Shown: positions 1 through 10,859, numbered from the stretch's first letter. The stretch is DNA of 64,000 nucleotides from Bursaphelenchus xylophilus (GCA_904066235.2 CAJFCV020000001.1:13387291-13451290); one strand, 5' to 3'. The notes: generated from the sequence alone by a model not told the origin. Translations and numbers: made by a program.

Positions 1-172
1 GCCAAAATTGGGCAAAAAAGCGTCAATTTTTTGCCGACTTTCGATCTAAAAAATCTCGGTTTTTTCTGCAAAGCGCGAGCTAGGATTCTCGCATATATCC
101 TAGAGAAAATTATTCTAAATTTGTGCCAAGTTTCATCAAAATCTGTGCGTCGCACTTGGGGTAGTTCCCCTG
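1..172. repeat. Family A MITE, right end, cut by window start
   Basis: Matches the right half of the ~445-bp family A element seen repeatedly in this window, ending in the inverted-repeat terminus at about 150-172. The open frame over it is repeat sequence, not a gene. Confidence 0.8.
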
Positions 173-689
173 TTAAGACAAGGCTTGGACATCCAGATTT
201 ATATAGCTTGATTAAGCTCCTCTTGACATCTCAGCCTCTGTCCAGGAACCCTTGGCATCTGTCATCAACGTCCACTTTTCTTTCCCCCACACCTCACCAA
301 ATGGCCTCATCAGCAGCATTCTACAACGCCCAACTCCCAGCGAATACCCTATATAAGCCCAGTTAGCTGACTTGACCTTTCGTCCAGAAATTTTTCCGAA
401 CAAATATTTTTGTTATCCCTCCAGGTTATACCGGTCAACACTAGTCTCAAAAACACCTGTTTCATCAACGAAAAGAAAGTCAATTATAATTATCAACGAG
501 AAATAAGTCAATTATAATAGTAAAAGGACGGAAGGGGAGATCATCCAAGGCTCGTTTTGAAGTGGATTGGTAGAGAAGGCCAAGAAAAAATAAAAGAAAA
601 TTTGAAAAATTTTCTTCCAAAAGATTGGAGAAAATGAAAAAAAGAAATGAAACGACAAAAAACCATCGAAAAAATGATGAAATTGCCCA

Positions 690-761
690 TAAATCATCAA
701 AAAATTTCATTTTATATTTCTTCGACCGGTCGGTGGTCTCGAAGTGCACTTGGTTGGCAGA
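690..761 (+). promoter_or_regulatory. Duplicated promoter-proximal block of gene 1
   Basis: The bases just before the first start codon, including a GACCGGTCGGT-like word and the run up to the ATG, recur in front of the second paralogue at about 2880-2956. This shows that the duplication included upstream DNA. No TATA box is evident. The block is probably 5' UTR or core promoter; that role is inferred. Confidence 0.4.
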
Positions 762-2340
762 ATGCGCAAGGATGTAATGGGTAATCCATCTATTTATTAT
801 ATTATTTTTTGTGGTGTAATTTACAGGTTACTCTCATTTTTTTCAGTCTTCCTTCTTCTGGTCATCTCAGCCGTGCTCATCGACGCTCATCGTGGCGGTC
901 GTGGTGGTGGTTGGGGTCGAGGAGGTCACAGTCATGTTGGTCGCGGTTGGGGCGGTCGAGTGGCGGTCCGACCCGTTGGGCATGTTCATGGGCATGTTCA
1001 CGGGCATGGACATGTCCACGGGCATGTCCACGGACACGTACATGTTGGACATGTCGGCTGGCATCATCATCACCATGGATGGCATGTAAGATCGTAGGGA
1101 CGGTGCTGAAAGTAGGGTACTCTGATTGCAATGAAACTTGGCCGACATTTAGATTTTAATCTTTAAAGATCGATGGAGAACATATAAGGATGGTGACATA
1201 CAAATCAAATCGGGTTTCGTGGCCAGAAACCGCCATTTCTTGTATGTTAGGTTGCTAGACAAGAAATGTGTAATTCTTGTCTGAAATTGCGTAACATTGT
1301 TCAATATTGCGCAAATTTCTGCTCTCTCCCCGTGAAGATTTTTTGCTTTTTTTCTCTGCTCAGACAAGAATTGCGCATTTCTTGTCTAGAGGCCTAACAG
1401 ACAAGAAATCGCGGTTTCTGGCGACGAAACCCAATTTGATTTGTATGTCACCATCTTTACATGCCAGATTACTAGCTGGCGCCTTATGGAAACGTCCAAG
1501 ATTTTTTAATCGAAAGTTGAAAACAATATCCTTTTTTTGGCAAATTTTAGCAAAAAAAGTATGGTACAGTGACGGACCTGATCCAGCGGCAATAACGTAC
1601 CATTTTGCATCCGGGAAGTATCAAAAAATATAGCAAAATGCCTCCCTCTCCAACTAAAAAACTTTGTTTTGAAGGGACCCTATGCCAAAAAGAGCAGGCT
1701 CGTTTTTGAAATCGCACTTTTTTCACTTGGAATTGGGGATATTTTTCTACATTTTTGATACTTCCCGGAAGCAAAATGGCACGTTTTTGCCACTGGATTA
1801 GGTCCGCCACTGTAGCTATTTCTATCATAGAGGGTAATGGCGGCAAAATTTTTTATAATATTTTTTCCATATTTCAGCCCTTTCCTATTATTCATGGCGG
1901 CTGCTGGTACTGTGGCCATCGAGGTAAGTTCCTTGGTGCCATTTTTTGGGAATTTTGAAATATTTTTTGTCCTTTTATAACACATGCTTATTACTTCAGG
2001 CTACTGGATTGGCGGTGGAGTTGGCCTCTTTGTTTTGATCCTGCTCGTTGTCATTGTTGTCGCTGCTTGCTTTGGAAGTTGTGCTGTAGGTTGCTGTAAC
2101 ATTTTTTTTTTTTTTGATTTTTCCGTAATTTGGGAAATCGACCATTTTTTCGACCATTTTTTATTAACGATTTAAATTTTTTTTGATTTTTTTTACTTCT
2201 AGTGGTGTTGTGGCGACCCCTACTATTGCGATGAGCCCGTCGTTATCTGTGAACAGCCTCGAGTAATCTACGAACAAGCCCCGCCGCCACCGCCGCCGCC
2301 ACCGCCAGGGCCGAGGATTGTGATGGTCGAAAAGGCCTGA
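762..2340 (+). CDS. His/Gly-rich single-pass membrane protein, paralogue 1
   Basis: Five exons join in phase: 762-780, 847-1085, 1878-1923, 2000-2085, 2203-2340, giving 175 residues. Residues 1-20 form a signal peptide (MRKDVMVFLLLVISAVLIDA). Residues 21-86 are almost entirely His, Gly, Val and Arg with repeated G-H-V-H units and a five-His run, as in metal-binding segments. A G-C-W-Y-C-G motif (C95, C98) precedes one membrane helix (about 105-127). Next come W-C-C-G (132-133), further Cys at 139 and 146, nine consecutive Pro (157-165) and a terminal IVMVE. The layout resembles Shisa/VOPP1-like adaptors, but no family could be assigned. AATAAA lies 34 nt after the stop. Metal binding is inferred from composition only. 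The start is the sole ATG that gives a signal peptide in phase with exon 2. Confidence 0.85.
1185..1460. repeat. Palindromic element in intron 2 of paralogue 1
   Basis: The left arm (GACATACAAATCAAATCGGG) and right arm (rc near 1425-1450) are inverted copies. Shorter inverted words based on AGACAAGAAAT lie between them. It looks like a small non-autonomous element. Confidence 0.7.
1565..1814. repeat. Family E palindromic MITE (TACAGTG ends)
   Basis: Begins TACAGTGACGGACCTGATCC and ends with its imperfect inverse, finishing CACTGTA. The body is also self-complementary. Related copies are at 24921-25170 and 63903-64000. CAGTG termini between TA dinucleotides suggest a Tc1/mariner-type non-autonomous element. 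It lies in intron 2 of paralogue 1. Confidence 0.8.
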
Positions 2341-2373
2341 GGATTTATTCAGTTGGCAATGAATTTGAAGCTG

Positions 2374-2379
2374 AATAAA
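2374..2379 (+). other. Poly(A) signal of paralogue 1
   Basis: AATAAA 34 nt after the stop codon, in the same GCTGAATAAA context as in paralogue 2. Confidence 0.75.
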
Positions 2380-2424
2380 CAGAATGATTTTTTACAAGGA
2401 AAATAGAATTTTGATTTCTTTGAA

Positions 2425-2810
2425 AATTTACGGGTCGATTTTTCAAGATTTATCGGTCGATTTTTTTTCAATTTACCGGTCGATTTTTTTGAATTTACTG
2501 GTCGATTTTTCAGGATTTATCGGTCGCTTTTTTATGTCTACCAGTTGATTTTTTTGAATTTACCGGTCGTTTTTTCAAGATTTATCGGTTGATTTTTTTT
2601 TTTGAATTTACCGGTCGATTTTTCAAGATTTATCGGTTGATTTTTTTTTAAATTTACCGGTCGATTTTTCAAGATTTATCGGTTGATTTTTTTTTTGAAT
2701 TTACCGGTCGATTTTTCAAAGTTTGTCCGGATTTTTTTTTAAATTTACCAGTCAAATTTTTCATATTTGCCGGTCGATTTTTCAGGATTTACCGGTCGAT
2801 TTAGCAGAGA
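2425..2810. repeat. Tandem GGTCGATTTTT array after paralogue 1
   Basis: About eight degenerate units of roughly 45-50 bp built on TTACCGGTCGATTTTT and ATTTATCGGTTGATTTTT. The core word is the reverse complement of the AAATCGACC word repeated in the last introns of paralogues 1 and 2. Confidence 0.8.
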
Positions 2811-2956
2811 CACGTCAAGGAAAACCCGAAAAAAATGTTTTCTTCCCATAAATCAGAGAAAAAAATCGAAACAAAAATTTTCCAAAAATCATCAAAAATT
2901 TTTATTTCACAATTCTTTGACCAGTCGGTAGGTCCGACGCACTCTTGGCTGGCAGA

Positions 2957-5900
2957 ATGCGCAAGGATGTAGCGGGTAATCCAACTAATACATGCTTTTT
3001 GGTTGTCTCATTTACAGAGTAATGTCATTTCTTCAGTTTTCCTTCTCCTGGTCATCTCAGCCGAGCTTGTCGATGCTCAACATGGTCGTGGGGGTCGAGG
3101 TCGGAGTGGTGGTCGAAGTCGTGCTGGTCGAGGTCATAATCATGGTCCAGGTCCTGTCCAAGGTCGAGGTCACAACCATGGCCAAGGCCGAGTGCCAGTC
3201 CGGCCTCATGCTCATGGACCAGGCGGTGTTGGACATCATCATCACCCCCCTCCTCATCATCACCATCACCCTCCTCACCATCACCATCCTCCTCCTCCTA
3301 TTCCTTCAGTTGGAATTGAGGTTCATCATCATCATCATAATCACGGGAATCAGAGTAGTAATACGAGGTAGGTTTTGGTATAAAACTTGCACGGAGAAGG
3401 GACGGAGGAAAAAGTTTAAAAATCTCAGAAAAAGTTCCTTATTTTGGCCACAACAAAGGTACTCCGCGAACTGCGCCCAAGCGTGGGCATTAAAGTTAGG
3501 AAAAAACGGTTCAACCTAGCTGGCACTGAATAACTATAATAGCTCTATAGTTTTAAGGGTACCTTCGAAGGCTGTGACGACGCGTTTAGTTCCATACGGA
3601 GGCAATACGTTTAGTTCCGGACATGTTTCATCGTATAAAGTGTAAAATCACAGGCTGCAGCCGTTTTTGAAGGGTAAGGTGGTACGTAAAAAAGAAGGTA
3701 CCTCACTAACTAAATCCACTGTCCGGGCATTGACAACGATGAATTGAGCGTGCACGCTAAATTTGGGCTAATTCCGACCAGTTTCCGCAAAGTTATAAGT
3801 TGTGGCCAAAATAAGGAACTTTTACCAAACTTTGGATTCACTGAACAGGGATGGAGGAAAAAGTTCTGCAGATTGGCCAACACTCCAAAAAAATGATAAG
3901 TCAATGCGAGCTGCGCACAGGAAAAAGATAGAAGCCTCAGCCAAAGCTAGTGTAACCGTAGACTAGCAGGGGAAGTACTCCAAGTGCAACGCTCAGATTT
4001 TGATAAAACTTGGCACAAATTTAGAACAATTTTTTCTAAGATATATGCGAGAATCCTAGCTCGCGTTTTTGCAGAAACAACCGAGATTTTTAGATCGAAA
4101 GTCGGCGAAAATTTAGGATTTTTTTTGCCGAATTTCGGCACGAAAAGTTTCATGCCTATTTCTACCGTAAAGGATAATATTTCTACAAAAAATCAAAATT
4201 TTCCGCACGAAACTGTCAAAGTTATGGCCAAAAAGCGCTTTTCTCTCTGACCGCTCTCCGCGTTTAGCGCACTGCAGGATGAGCCAAGTCTTTCTCCTTG
4301 GATGGTCAAGTCTCCCTCTCAAATTTTTATTTTTTCAAGATTAATATAAATGTCTTTATGTTTTAATCTACATATATGGACAGGACAATAACTCAAAAAG
4401 TAAGTTAAATTATCTCTCTTTCTGACTATACAAAACTTTTTTCGATTACATATTGTTATTATTGCGCATTTAGGCATTATAGAAGGTGCATAAATTTAGG
4501 TAAATGCTGTTCGTTCTTGACATTAGACGAACAACATTCGAAAGTCTTACCCCAAAAAAGAACTGCCGTCGAGCCTTCTTCGTGCCAAAATTATTTCAGC
4601 ATGAAAATGATCTACAGTTTTTTTGTTGATTAGATTTTTGATATTACACTAGGTACTTTTGTCAAGTTGCAGGCAAAATCTAATGTTTTTGAAGTTTAAA
4701 CCCGGAAAACTACAAAGCTGAGCCATTACTAAACCGTCACCAACATAAATATTCTTTCAAACCAGGGTTTGAGATGTCTTAGGGTGTAAGTGATCAAGTA
4801 CAACCTGGATCTAAAAAAGTCTCAAATACCTCTCATACTGTTTTAAACATGTTTTAGATCGACCAGGGACCTTTGAAATATGGTTTGCGAAGTATTAATA
4901 CGCATCTATGGCCGCGGATACATAAAAATTGTTCCATACCTAAAATCTGAAAAAAAATCAAAAACGACAATAAAAGGGGAAATCACTGTTACGACGTTAA
5001 GAATGTTAAAAGAAAGTTTTATTGTCCATTTAGACCTTATATGACGTAAAACGTGACCTAATCTCGCCTTAAACTTACAAAAGTACCTAGTGTAATATCA
5101 AAAATCTAATCAACAAAAAAACTGTAGATCATTTTCATGCTGAAATAATTTTGGCACGAAGAAGGCTCGACGGCAGTTCTTTTTTGGGGTAAGACTTTCG
5201 AATGTTGTTCGTCTAATGTCAAGAACGAACAGCATTTACCTAAATTTATGCACCTTCTATAATGCCTAAATGCGCAATAATAACAATATGTAATCGAAAA
5301 AAGTTTTGTATAGTCAGAAAGAGAGATAATTTAACTTACTTTTTGAGTTATTGTCCTGTCCATATATGTAGATTAAAACATAAAGACATTTATATTAATC
5401 TTGAAAAAATAAAAATTTGAGAGGGAGACTTGACCATCCAAGGAGAAAGACTTGGCTCATCCTGCAGTGTAGCGTGCTCTCTCGGCGGCAAAAATCGTTC
5501 GATATCTCGGCGGCGCCCGCAAAGCGCGAGCTAAAACTTTCAGGAATTGATACTTAATCCATATCCGACGTGTGTGCAAAATTTAAAGAAAATCCTGAGC
5601 GTCGCACTTGGAGTACTTCCCCTGTAAGTCTAAGCGTTGCGACTCTTACTAGCAACCGAGATTTAGAGAATTACCGATAAGAATTAAGATTTTCTACCTT
5701 AATCTACGTAGTATGATAGAAATTTTGCACTGGCAACTCTCTGATATAGATAATTGGACGAATATATTGAATTCATCCACCGCTTTCAGAGTTACGGTAG
5801 TAGGCCTTCAAAAAACTTCAAAAAGGGGCTTCTGAACCTTTCAGGAAACCTGTTTAACTTTACGGCAACTATCTTCAGTGTCCTCATTCTCTGAGGACAC

Positions 5901-7150
5901 TGAACATTTCCTACGCTGAGTAGTAAAAAGAAAATGTCATATCTTGCATAAAAAATATAATACTTTTTAGCCCACCGAACACTACTACTGCTCCCGGACA
6001 TCAGGTGAGTTCAAAGTGATGGTACTCGAAATGCGATGCTTAGATTTGAATGGAACTTGGCACAGATTTAGAGCAATATTTTGAAAAACATTTGTCAGAA
6101 AGGGCAGGCTGTGCCTTGCAGAAAGAACCGAGATATTTAGGTTGAAAGTTGGCCAGAGGTCGCCTTTTTTTTTGATTTTTTGGCATTTTTTTCAAATTTT
6201 CAATGTGCAAAAAACCCTGAGAAGCTTCTTCGCAGAAGCGACTCCGCACCGTGCATTTTGTTTGTTAATTCCGTCGCTTTCGGAAAAACCCTATTTCCAA
6301 CAGTTTTTTTTTAAAATAATTTTCCCCCGTATTTTAGCACCTTGCCGTGATTCACACCGGCTGCTGGTACTGTGGCCATCGAGGTAAGTTCCTTTTTCCC
6401 ATTTTTTGGGATTTTTGAAGTAATTTTTTCCAATTTTTACTCTACTTCAGGCTACTGGATTGGCGGTGGAGTTGGCCTCTTTGTTTTGATCCTGCTCGTT
6501 GTCATTGTTGTCGCTGCTTGCTTTGGAGGTTTTGCGGTAGGTTGTTGTAACATTTTTGTTGATTTTTTTTGTAATTTGGGAAATCGACCATTTTATCGAC
6601 CATTTTTTTATTTTTGTATTAAAAAATTTTTTTGTAAATTGGAAAATCGACCATTTTATCGACCATTTTTTATTTTTTAATTTTAATTTTTTTTGGGGAT
6701 TTGGGAAATCGACCGTTTTTTCGACCATTTTTTATTTTTTTTTTTTAAATTTTTTTTGTAAATGGAAAATCGACCATTTTATCGACCATTTTTCTATTTT
6801 TTAATTTTAAATTTTTTTTTGTGAATTGGAAAACCGACCATTTTATCGACCATTTTTTCTATTTTTTAATTTTAAATTTTTTTTTTGGGATTTGGGAAGT
6901 CGACCATTTTATCGACCATTTTTTTATTTTAATATTAAAATTTTTTTTGTAAATTGGAAAATCGACCATTTTATCGACCGTTTTTTCTATTTTTTAATTT
7001 TTTCATTTCTAGTGGTGTTGTGGCGACCCCTACCACTGCGATGACAGCGTCGTTAGCTGTGAACAGCCTCAAATAATCTATCAACAGGCCCCGCCGCCGC
7101 CACCTCCGCCACCGCCCCAACAGAAGATTGTGGTGGTTGAAAGGTGCTGA
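2957..7150 (+). CDS. His/Gly-rich single-pass membrane protein, paralogue 2
   Basis: Six exons join in phase: 2957-2975, 3037-3367, 5971-6004, 6338-6383, 6451-6536, 7013-7150, giving 217 residues. The 34-nt exon at 5971-6004 is needed: joining exon 2 straight to 6338 runs into a stop, while including it restores the frame. The signal peptide matches paralogue 1. The ectodomain is longer, with Gly/Arg/His repeats (GRGGRGRSGG) and His/Pro clusters, then G-C-W-Y-C-G (C137, C140), one membrane helix (about 147-169), W-C-C-G, Cys-rich sequence, nine Pro and a final KIVVVERC. Intron 2 (3368-5970) is enlarged by a family A transposon that itself holds a 1.2-kb inverted-repeat insertion. AATAAA follows 34 nt after the stop. 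Function is unassigned. Confidence 0.85.
3967..5624. mobile_element. Family A element split by a nested insertion
   Basis: Left terminus CAGGGGAAGTACTCCAAGTG at 3967; inverted terminus ends at 5624. Removing 4270-5469 plus one TAGCG copy restores a normal element of about 450 bp. It lies in intron 2 of paralogue 2. Confidence 0.88.
4270..5469. mobile_element. 1.2-kb element with ~394-bp near-perfect inverted arms
   Basis: The arm 4270 to about 4663 is matched by its reverse complement at about 5077-5469; I saw no mismatch on reading both. Terminus is CACTGCAGGATGAGCC. The five bases TAGCG flank both ends (4265-4269 and 5470-5474), consistent with a target duplication. The ~413-bp centre has no usable open frame, so it is non-autonomous. 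Near-identity of the arms suggests a recent insertion. Superfamily is not assigned. Confidence 0.92.
6030..6250. repeat. Decayed family A fragment
   Basis: Diverged remnant of family A words such as GAACTTGGCACAGATTTAGA and AGAAAGAACCGAGATATTTA, in the intron after the 34-nt exon of paralogue 2. Confidence 0.5.
6556..7003. repeat. Intronic AAATCGACCATTTT tandem array
   Basis: About seven units of 60-65 bp, each with AAATCGACCATTTTATCGAC, fill the last intron of paralogue 2. The matching intron of paralogue 1 has about one unit near 2138-2160. The array has expanded since duplication, and its word is the inverse of that in the 3'-flank arrays. Confidence 0.85.
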
Positions 7151-7183
7151 AGATTTGTTTGGTTGGCAGTAAACTTGATGCTG

Positions 7184-7189
7184 AATAAA
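7184..7189 (+). other. Poly(A) signal of paralogue 2
   Basis: AATAAA in GCTGAATAAAG, the same distance from the stop as in paralogue 1. Confidence 0.75.
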
Positions 7190-7402
7190 GTTTACATATT
7201 TGATTTTTCATAAAAATTAATTCATAAAAAATTATTTTCGTGAAATCTTGGTTTTTTTTAAATTTTTCGGTCGACTTTTTAAAATTTATCGACCATTTTT
7301 TCAATTTTTCAGTCGATTTTTCTCACTTTTTTAAGTTTTTTTTTCATTTTCCCAGTCAATTTTTTTCTATTTACCGGTCGATTTCTCCCCCTAAACCTGT
7401 CG

Positions 7403-10400
7403 ATGTTCCCATATAAATTGCCATGGATCAGATTTTCCCGTAGTTTTTTTGTGTAATCCATATTCAATGTCGTATTTTAGCCTTGATTTTGTTCGCTCTT
7501 CTTCTGAATTCTCTTCAAGCTTCGGCCGTTCCCATCAAATACGATGAGAATACAAGTCGGAACAATACGATGGAGATTGAGCCGATCGAGTCGAAGAACA
7601 CCACTGGCAAGGAGATGGAAAAGTTGGAGTTGTTGCACAACCATCATCATCACGGCCATCATCATGTCCATGTCCATGTAAGTATTGCTGAAGCCCCTAA
7701 ACTCTATTTAGGGGCAAAACTTGACTTTTTGCCCATTCAGAAAAAAAAAAGAATTTTTCCAAGCTGCGCCCGAGCCTTACCTCGGAACTCGTTTTTCTAG
7801 CTACCAGTTAGTTTTTGGCCACTTTGGAAGCAAAATTCAAAATTTTTACCCATTTTTAATTCATTCAAACAATTATAATTTTTCCAAGCTGCGCCCGAGC
7901 TTCACCTCGAAACTTGTTTTTCCCAGCTGCCAGTTGATTTCTGTCAATTTTGGAAGCAAAATTTAAATTTTTTACCCATTTTGAACTCATTCAAAAAATA
8001 ATAATTCCTCGAGCTGCGCCCGAGCCTTATCTCGGAACTCGTTTTTCTGGCTAGCAGTGGATTTTTTGTCAATTTTGGAAGCAAAATTCATTTTTACCCG
8101 TTTTGAACTCATTTAAAAAATAATAATTTTTCCAAGCTGCGCCCTAGCTTTACCTAGAAACTCGTTTTTTCTGGCTACCAGTGGATTTTTGTCGATTTAA
8201 GAAGCAAAATTTAAATTTTTTACCCGTTTGAACTCATTCAAAAAAAAATAATTTTTCCAAGCTGCGCCCGAGCTTTGCCTCGAAACTCGTTTTTTCCAGC
8301 TACCAGTTAATTTTTGGCAATTTTGGAAGCAAAATTCAATTTTTTTACCCATCCCCGTTCAATAATGCAAAAGAAATTCCTGTCTGTCGTTCCGGCCGCT
8401 CGAAATGAAGCCGATCTATTCTCATTTTGGAAAATTCGAAGCAAAAAATCGGTCAATTTCAGCATTTTGTGGGAAAATTCAATTTCATTTCTCAATTTTG
8501 GAATCAAAAAACAGGATGTGAGAAGATAAGTGTGTTGTGCGGTCGGCTTCTTTCTCTGCGTGTGCAGTGTGAAATTTTTTTGGGATCTCTGCGAATTCTG
8601 CCTTTGACTGTATGAACTAATGAAAAATATACGCGAAGGGGTCCGAAGGGCCCCCGAGCGTCTCTGCATAAAGTCAACGGCAGTTTCAGCGCGAGTGAGG
8701 GTGCCGAAGGCGCCCGACCCTCAAAATATCTTAAAATTTCAAAAAAGTTCTGATTAAAAGTTTTCTGAACGTGCCAGAATGGAGGGGTCCCGCAGGGACC
8801 CCCGACATTCTGGTTTTTAATTCATTCAAACAATTATAATTTTTCCAAGCTGCGCCCGAGCTTCACCTCGAAACTTGTTTTTCCCAGCTGCCAGTTGATT
8901 TCTGTCAATTTTGGAAGCAAAATTTAAATTTTTTACCCATTTTGAACTCATTCAAAAAATAATAATTCCTCGAGCTGCGCCCGAGCCTTATCTCGGAACT
9001 CGTTTTTCTGGCTAGCAGTGGATTTTTTGTCAATTTTGGAAGCAAAATTCATTTTTACCCATTTTTAACTCATTCAAAAAATAATAATTTTCCCGAGCTG
9101 CGCCCGAACTTTGCCTCGAAACTCGTTTTTCTGGCTAGCAGTGGATTTTTTGTCAATTTTGGAAGCAAAATTTAAGTTTTGTACCCATTTTTAACTCGTT
9201 CAAATAAAGAAGAATTTTTTCAAGCTGCGCCCGAGCCTTAACTCGGAACTCGTTTTTCTAGCTACCAGTTGATTTCTGTCAATTTTGGAAGCAAAATTTA
9301 AATTTTTTACCCATTTTAAACTCGTTCAAAAAAAATAATTTTTCCGAGCTGCGCCCGAGTTTTACCTCGGAACTCCTTTTTCAGGCTACCAGTCGAATTT
9401 TTCTCCATTTTCTGAATCCTCCATTCCAAAAAAAGCTTCAGACTTTCAATTCGACATATAAATTAAAGTTTTGTCAAGTCTCGGGCGCAGCTTGCAAAAA
9501 TTATTTTTTATTGTGAGGCTTTGATTTTCTTCAAATTTTTCATACATCGTCTGTCTGTGACGCATATCAATGTAAGAAAATTTTAACTCATTGTACAAAA
9601 TTTTAACCGGCATTTTCACTGGTCTACAGTAGTATAATATGATGACTAATCGTAAAATAAATTTTTTATTTTTTTAGAGAAGCGGATTTTGTTGGAGCTG
9701 CAATAGTGGTAAGTTTGGTATTGTTGGAGCATAAATCGATTCTGTTTTAAGGCGCCTTTTCAGCTGGAGGTAGTCTTTTTGTCTTGGCTTTCATAGGATT
9801 CATCATTTGTTCCAGTTGCTGCTGTGTAAGGATGATTTTAAATTCAATTTTTTTATTGTTGGGGTAAAATACGTGGACTCAAGTTTCTTCAACATTATTT
9901 TGGGGCCGGAAATTGCAAAAAAATTTTAAAAAAATTGACTGTTTTTGAAGAATTTTGAGAGAAAACTTGATTTTTTGTCTAAAATAAGGTTGGAATTGAG
10001 GTTGTATACCTATTTGTAACAAATATCGGACTTGGTCTTCAATTTCCATGAGAAGCTATTAGCCGGCTACGATAATTTTTTTGTGAATTTTGCAAAAATA
10101 TTATATTTTTTAGTCATCAAAAAATGGCCTAAATTACGATAAAAGATCTCATTTCCCCTCAATTTTTGCCAAATTCAGAACTTATTTTTATATTTCACCT
10201 ACTGTAAATGTTCCGTAGCCATAGCTTACACTAAATTCTACTCGAAAATTTTACCATATTTTACATTAATTCACAATTTTTTCAGCGACGACCGCGCCCT
10301 GTAGTAGTCCCAGTCGATCAGCCGATGGTCGCGCAGCCGCCTCCGCAAAGCTACAATCCCCCGGGCGGCCAATTTTATCAACAACAGCCTCAAATGCAGC

Positions 10401-10501
10401 CACAATATCAACAACAGCCTCCGCAATACTCATACACTCCGCCTGCACAGCCGAATGTTGTGATGGTCGAAGGAACTTCGACCACCCCGAGAAAGACTTA
10501 A
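7403..10501 (+). CDS. Divergent third member of the His-rich membrane family
   Basis: Exons 7403-7439, 7481-7677, 9678-9708, 9764-9825 (or 9752-9825) and 10286-10501 join in phase, giving 180 (or 184) residues. Exon layout and phases match paralogues 1 and 2. A signal-anchor or signal peptide ends near ALLLNSLQASA; then come three N-x-S/T sequons and a His cluster (HNHHHHGHHHVHVHV) ending just before intron 2 as in paralogue 1. F-C-W-S-C replaces C-W-Y-C. One membrane helix runs straight into S-S-C-C-C, then R-R-P-R-P and a Gln/Pro-rich tail with a PPQY (PPxY) motif and terminal NVVMVE. The Pro run of the paralogues is replaced by PQQQ repeats. Exon 1 is the least certain part, as its GTAGTT donor is weak. 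AATAAA at 10527-10532. Confidence 0.75.
7745..8345. repeat. Minisatellite, ~125-bp unit, first block
   Basis: About five units containing AGCTGCGCCCGAGC, CTCGGAACTCGTTTTTC and TTTTGGAAGCAAAATT, inside intron 2 of the third paralogue. Confidence 0.85.
8350..8812. other. Non-repeat spacer between two minisatellite blocks
   Basis: A 460-bp stretch with short GC-rich palindromes (GGTCCGAAGGGCCCCC, GGGTGCCGAAGGCGCCC, GGGTCCCGCAGGGACCC). The stretch has no convincing coding frame and separates the two arrays; it may be an inserted small element. Confidence 0.4.
8815..9420. repeat. Minisatellite, ~125-bp unit, second block
   Basis: About five more units. The first ~246 bp (8815-9060) repeat 7855-8100 with no difference I could see, 960 bp apart, so two units were copied as a block recently. 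Confidence 0.85.
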
Positions 10502-10526
10502 AATACGATTTGCAGTTACTCATCGG

Positions 10527-10532
10527 AATAAA
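10527..10532 (+). other. Poly(A) signal of third paralogue
   Basis: AATAAA 25 nt after the stop codon at 10499-10501. Confidence 0.7.
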
Positions 10533-10634
10533 TTTACTGATGAGTTGTTGTGGAGATGATTATTGCCTCAAATTCAATCTGTTTTTATTGATTTTGATAT
10601 TGTTTTAGGTGCTCCAATCTTACCAGTGCAATTA

Positions 10635-10792
10635 TATCAGTCTGTCGGGAAAATAATGTGGATTGTCTCGCTTTGGAATTGCCCATCCTTTCTAAAGCGA
10701 CGGCCAGCCGCGGCTGGGGATTTGGTCAGATTTGGCTCGAGGCGAGACTTTTTGCTCCGGCAAATCCACATTATTTTCCCTACAGACTGGAT
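10635..10792. repeat. Family B2 palindromic MITE
   Basis: TATCAGTCTGTCGGGAAAAT at the left and its inverse at the right; inner ends read ATGTGGATT and AATCCACAT. Confidence 0.85.
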
Positions 10793-10859
10793 ACGATCAA
10801 AAATTTCAAACACTTTTTTTTCAAATTTTGCAAGAGTGGTATTCAAAGTGCGATGCTTA

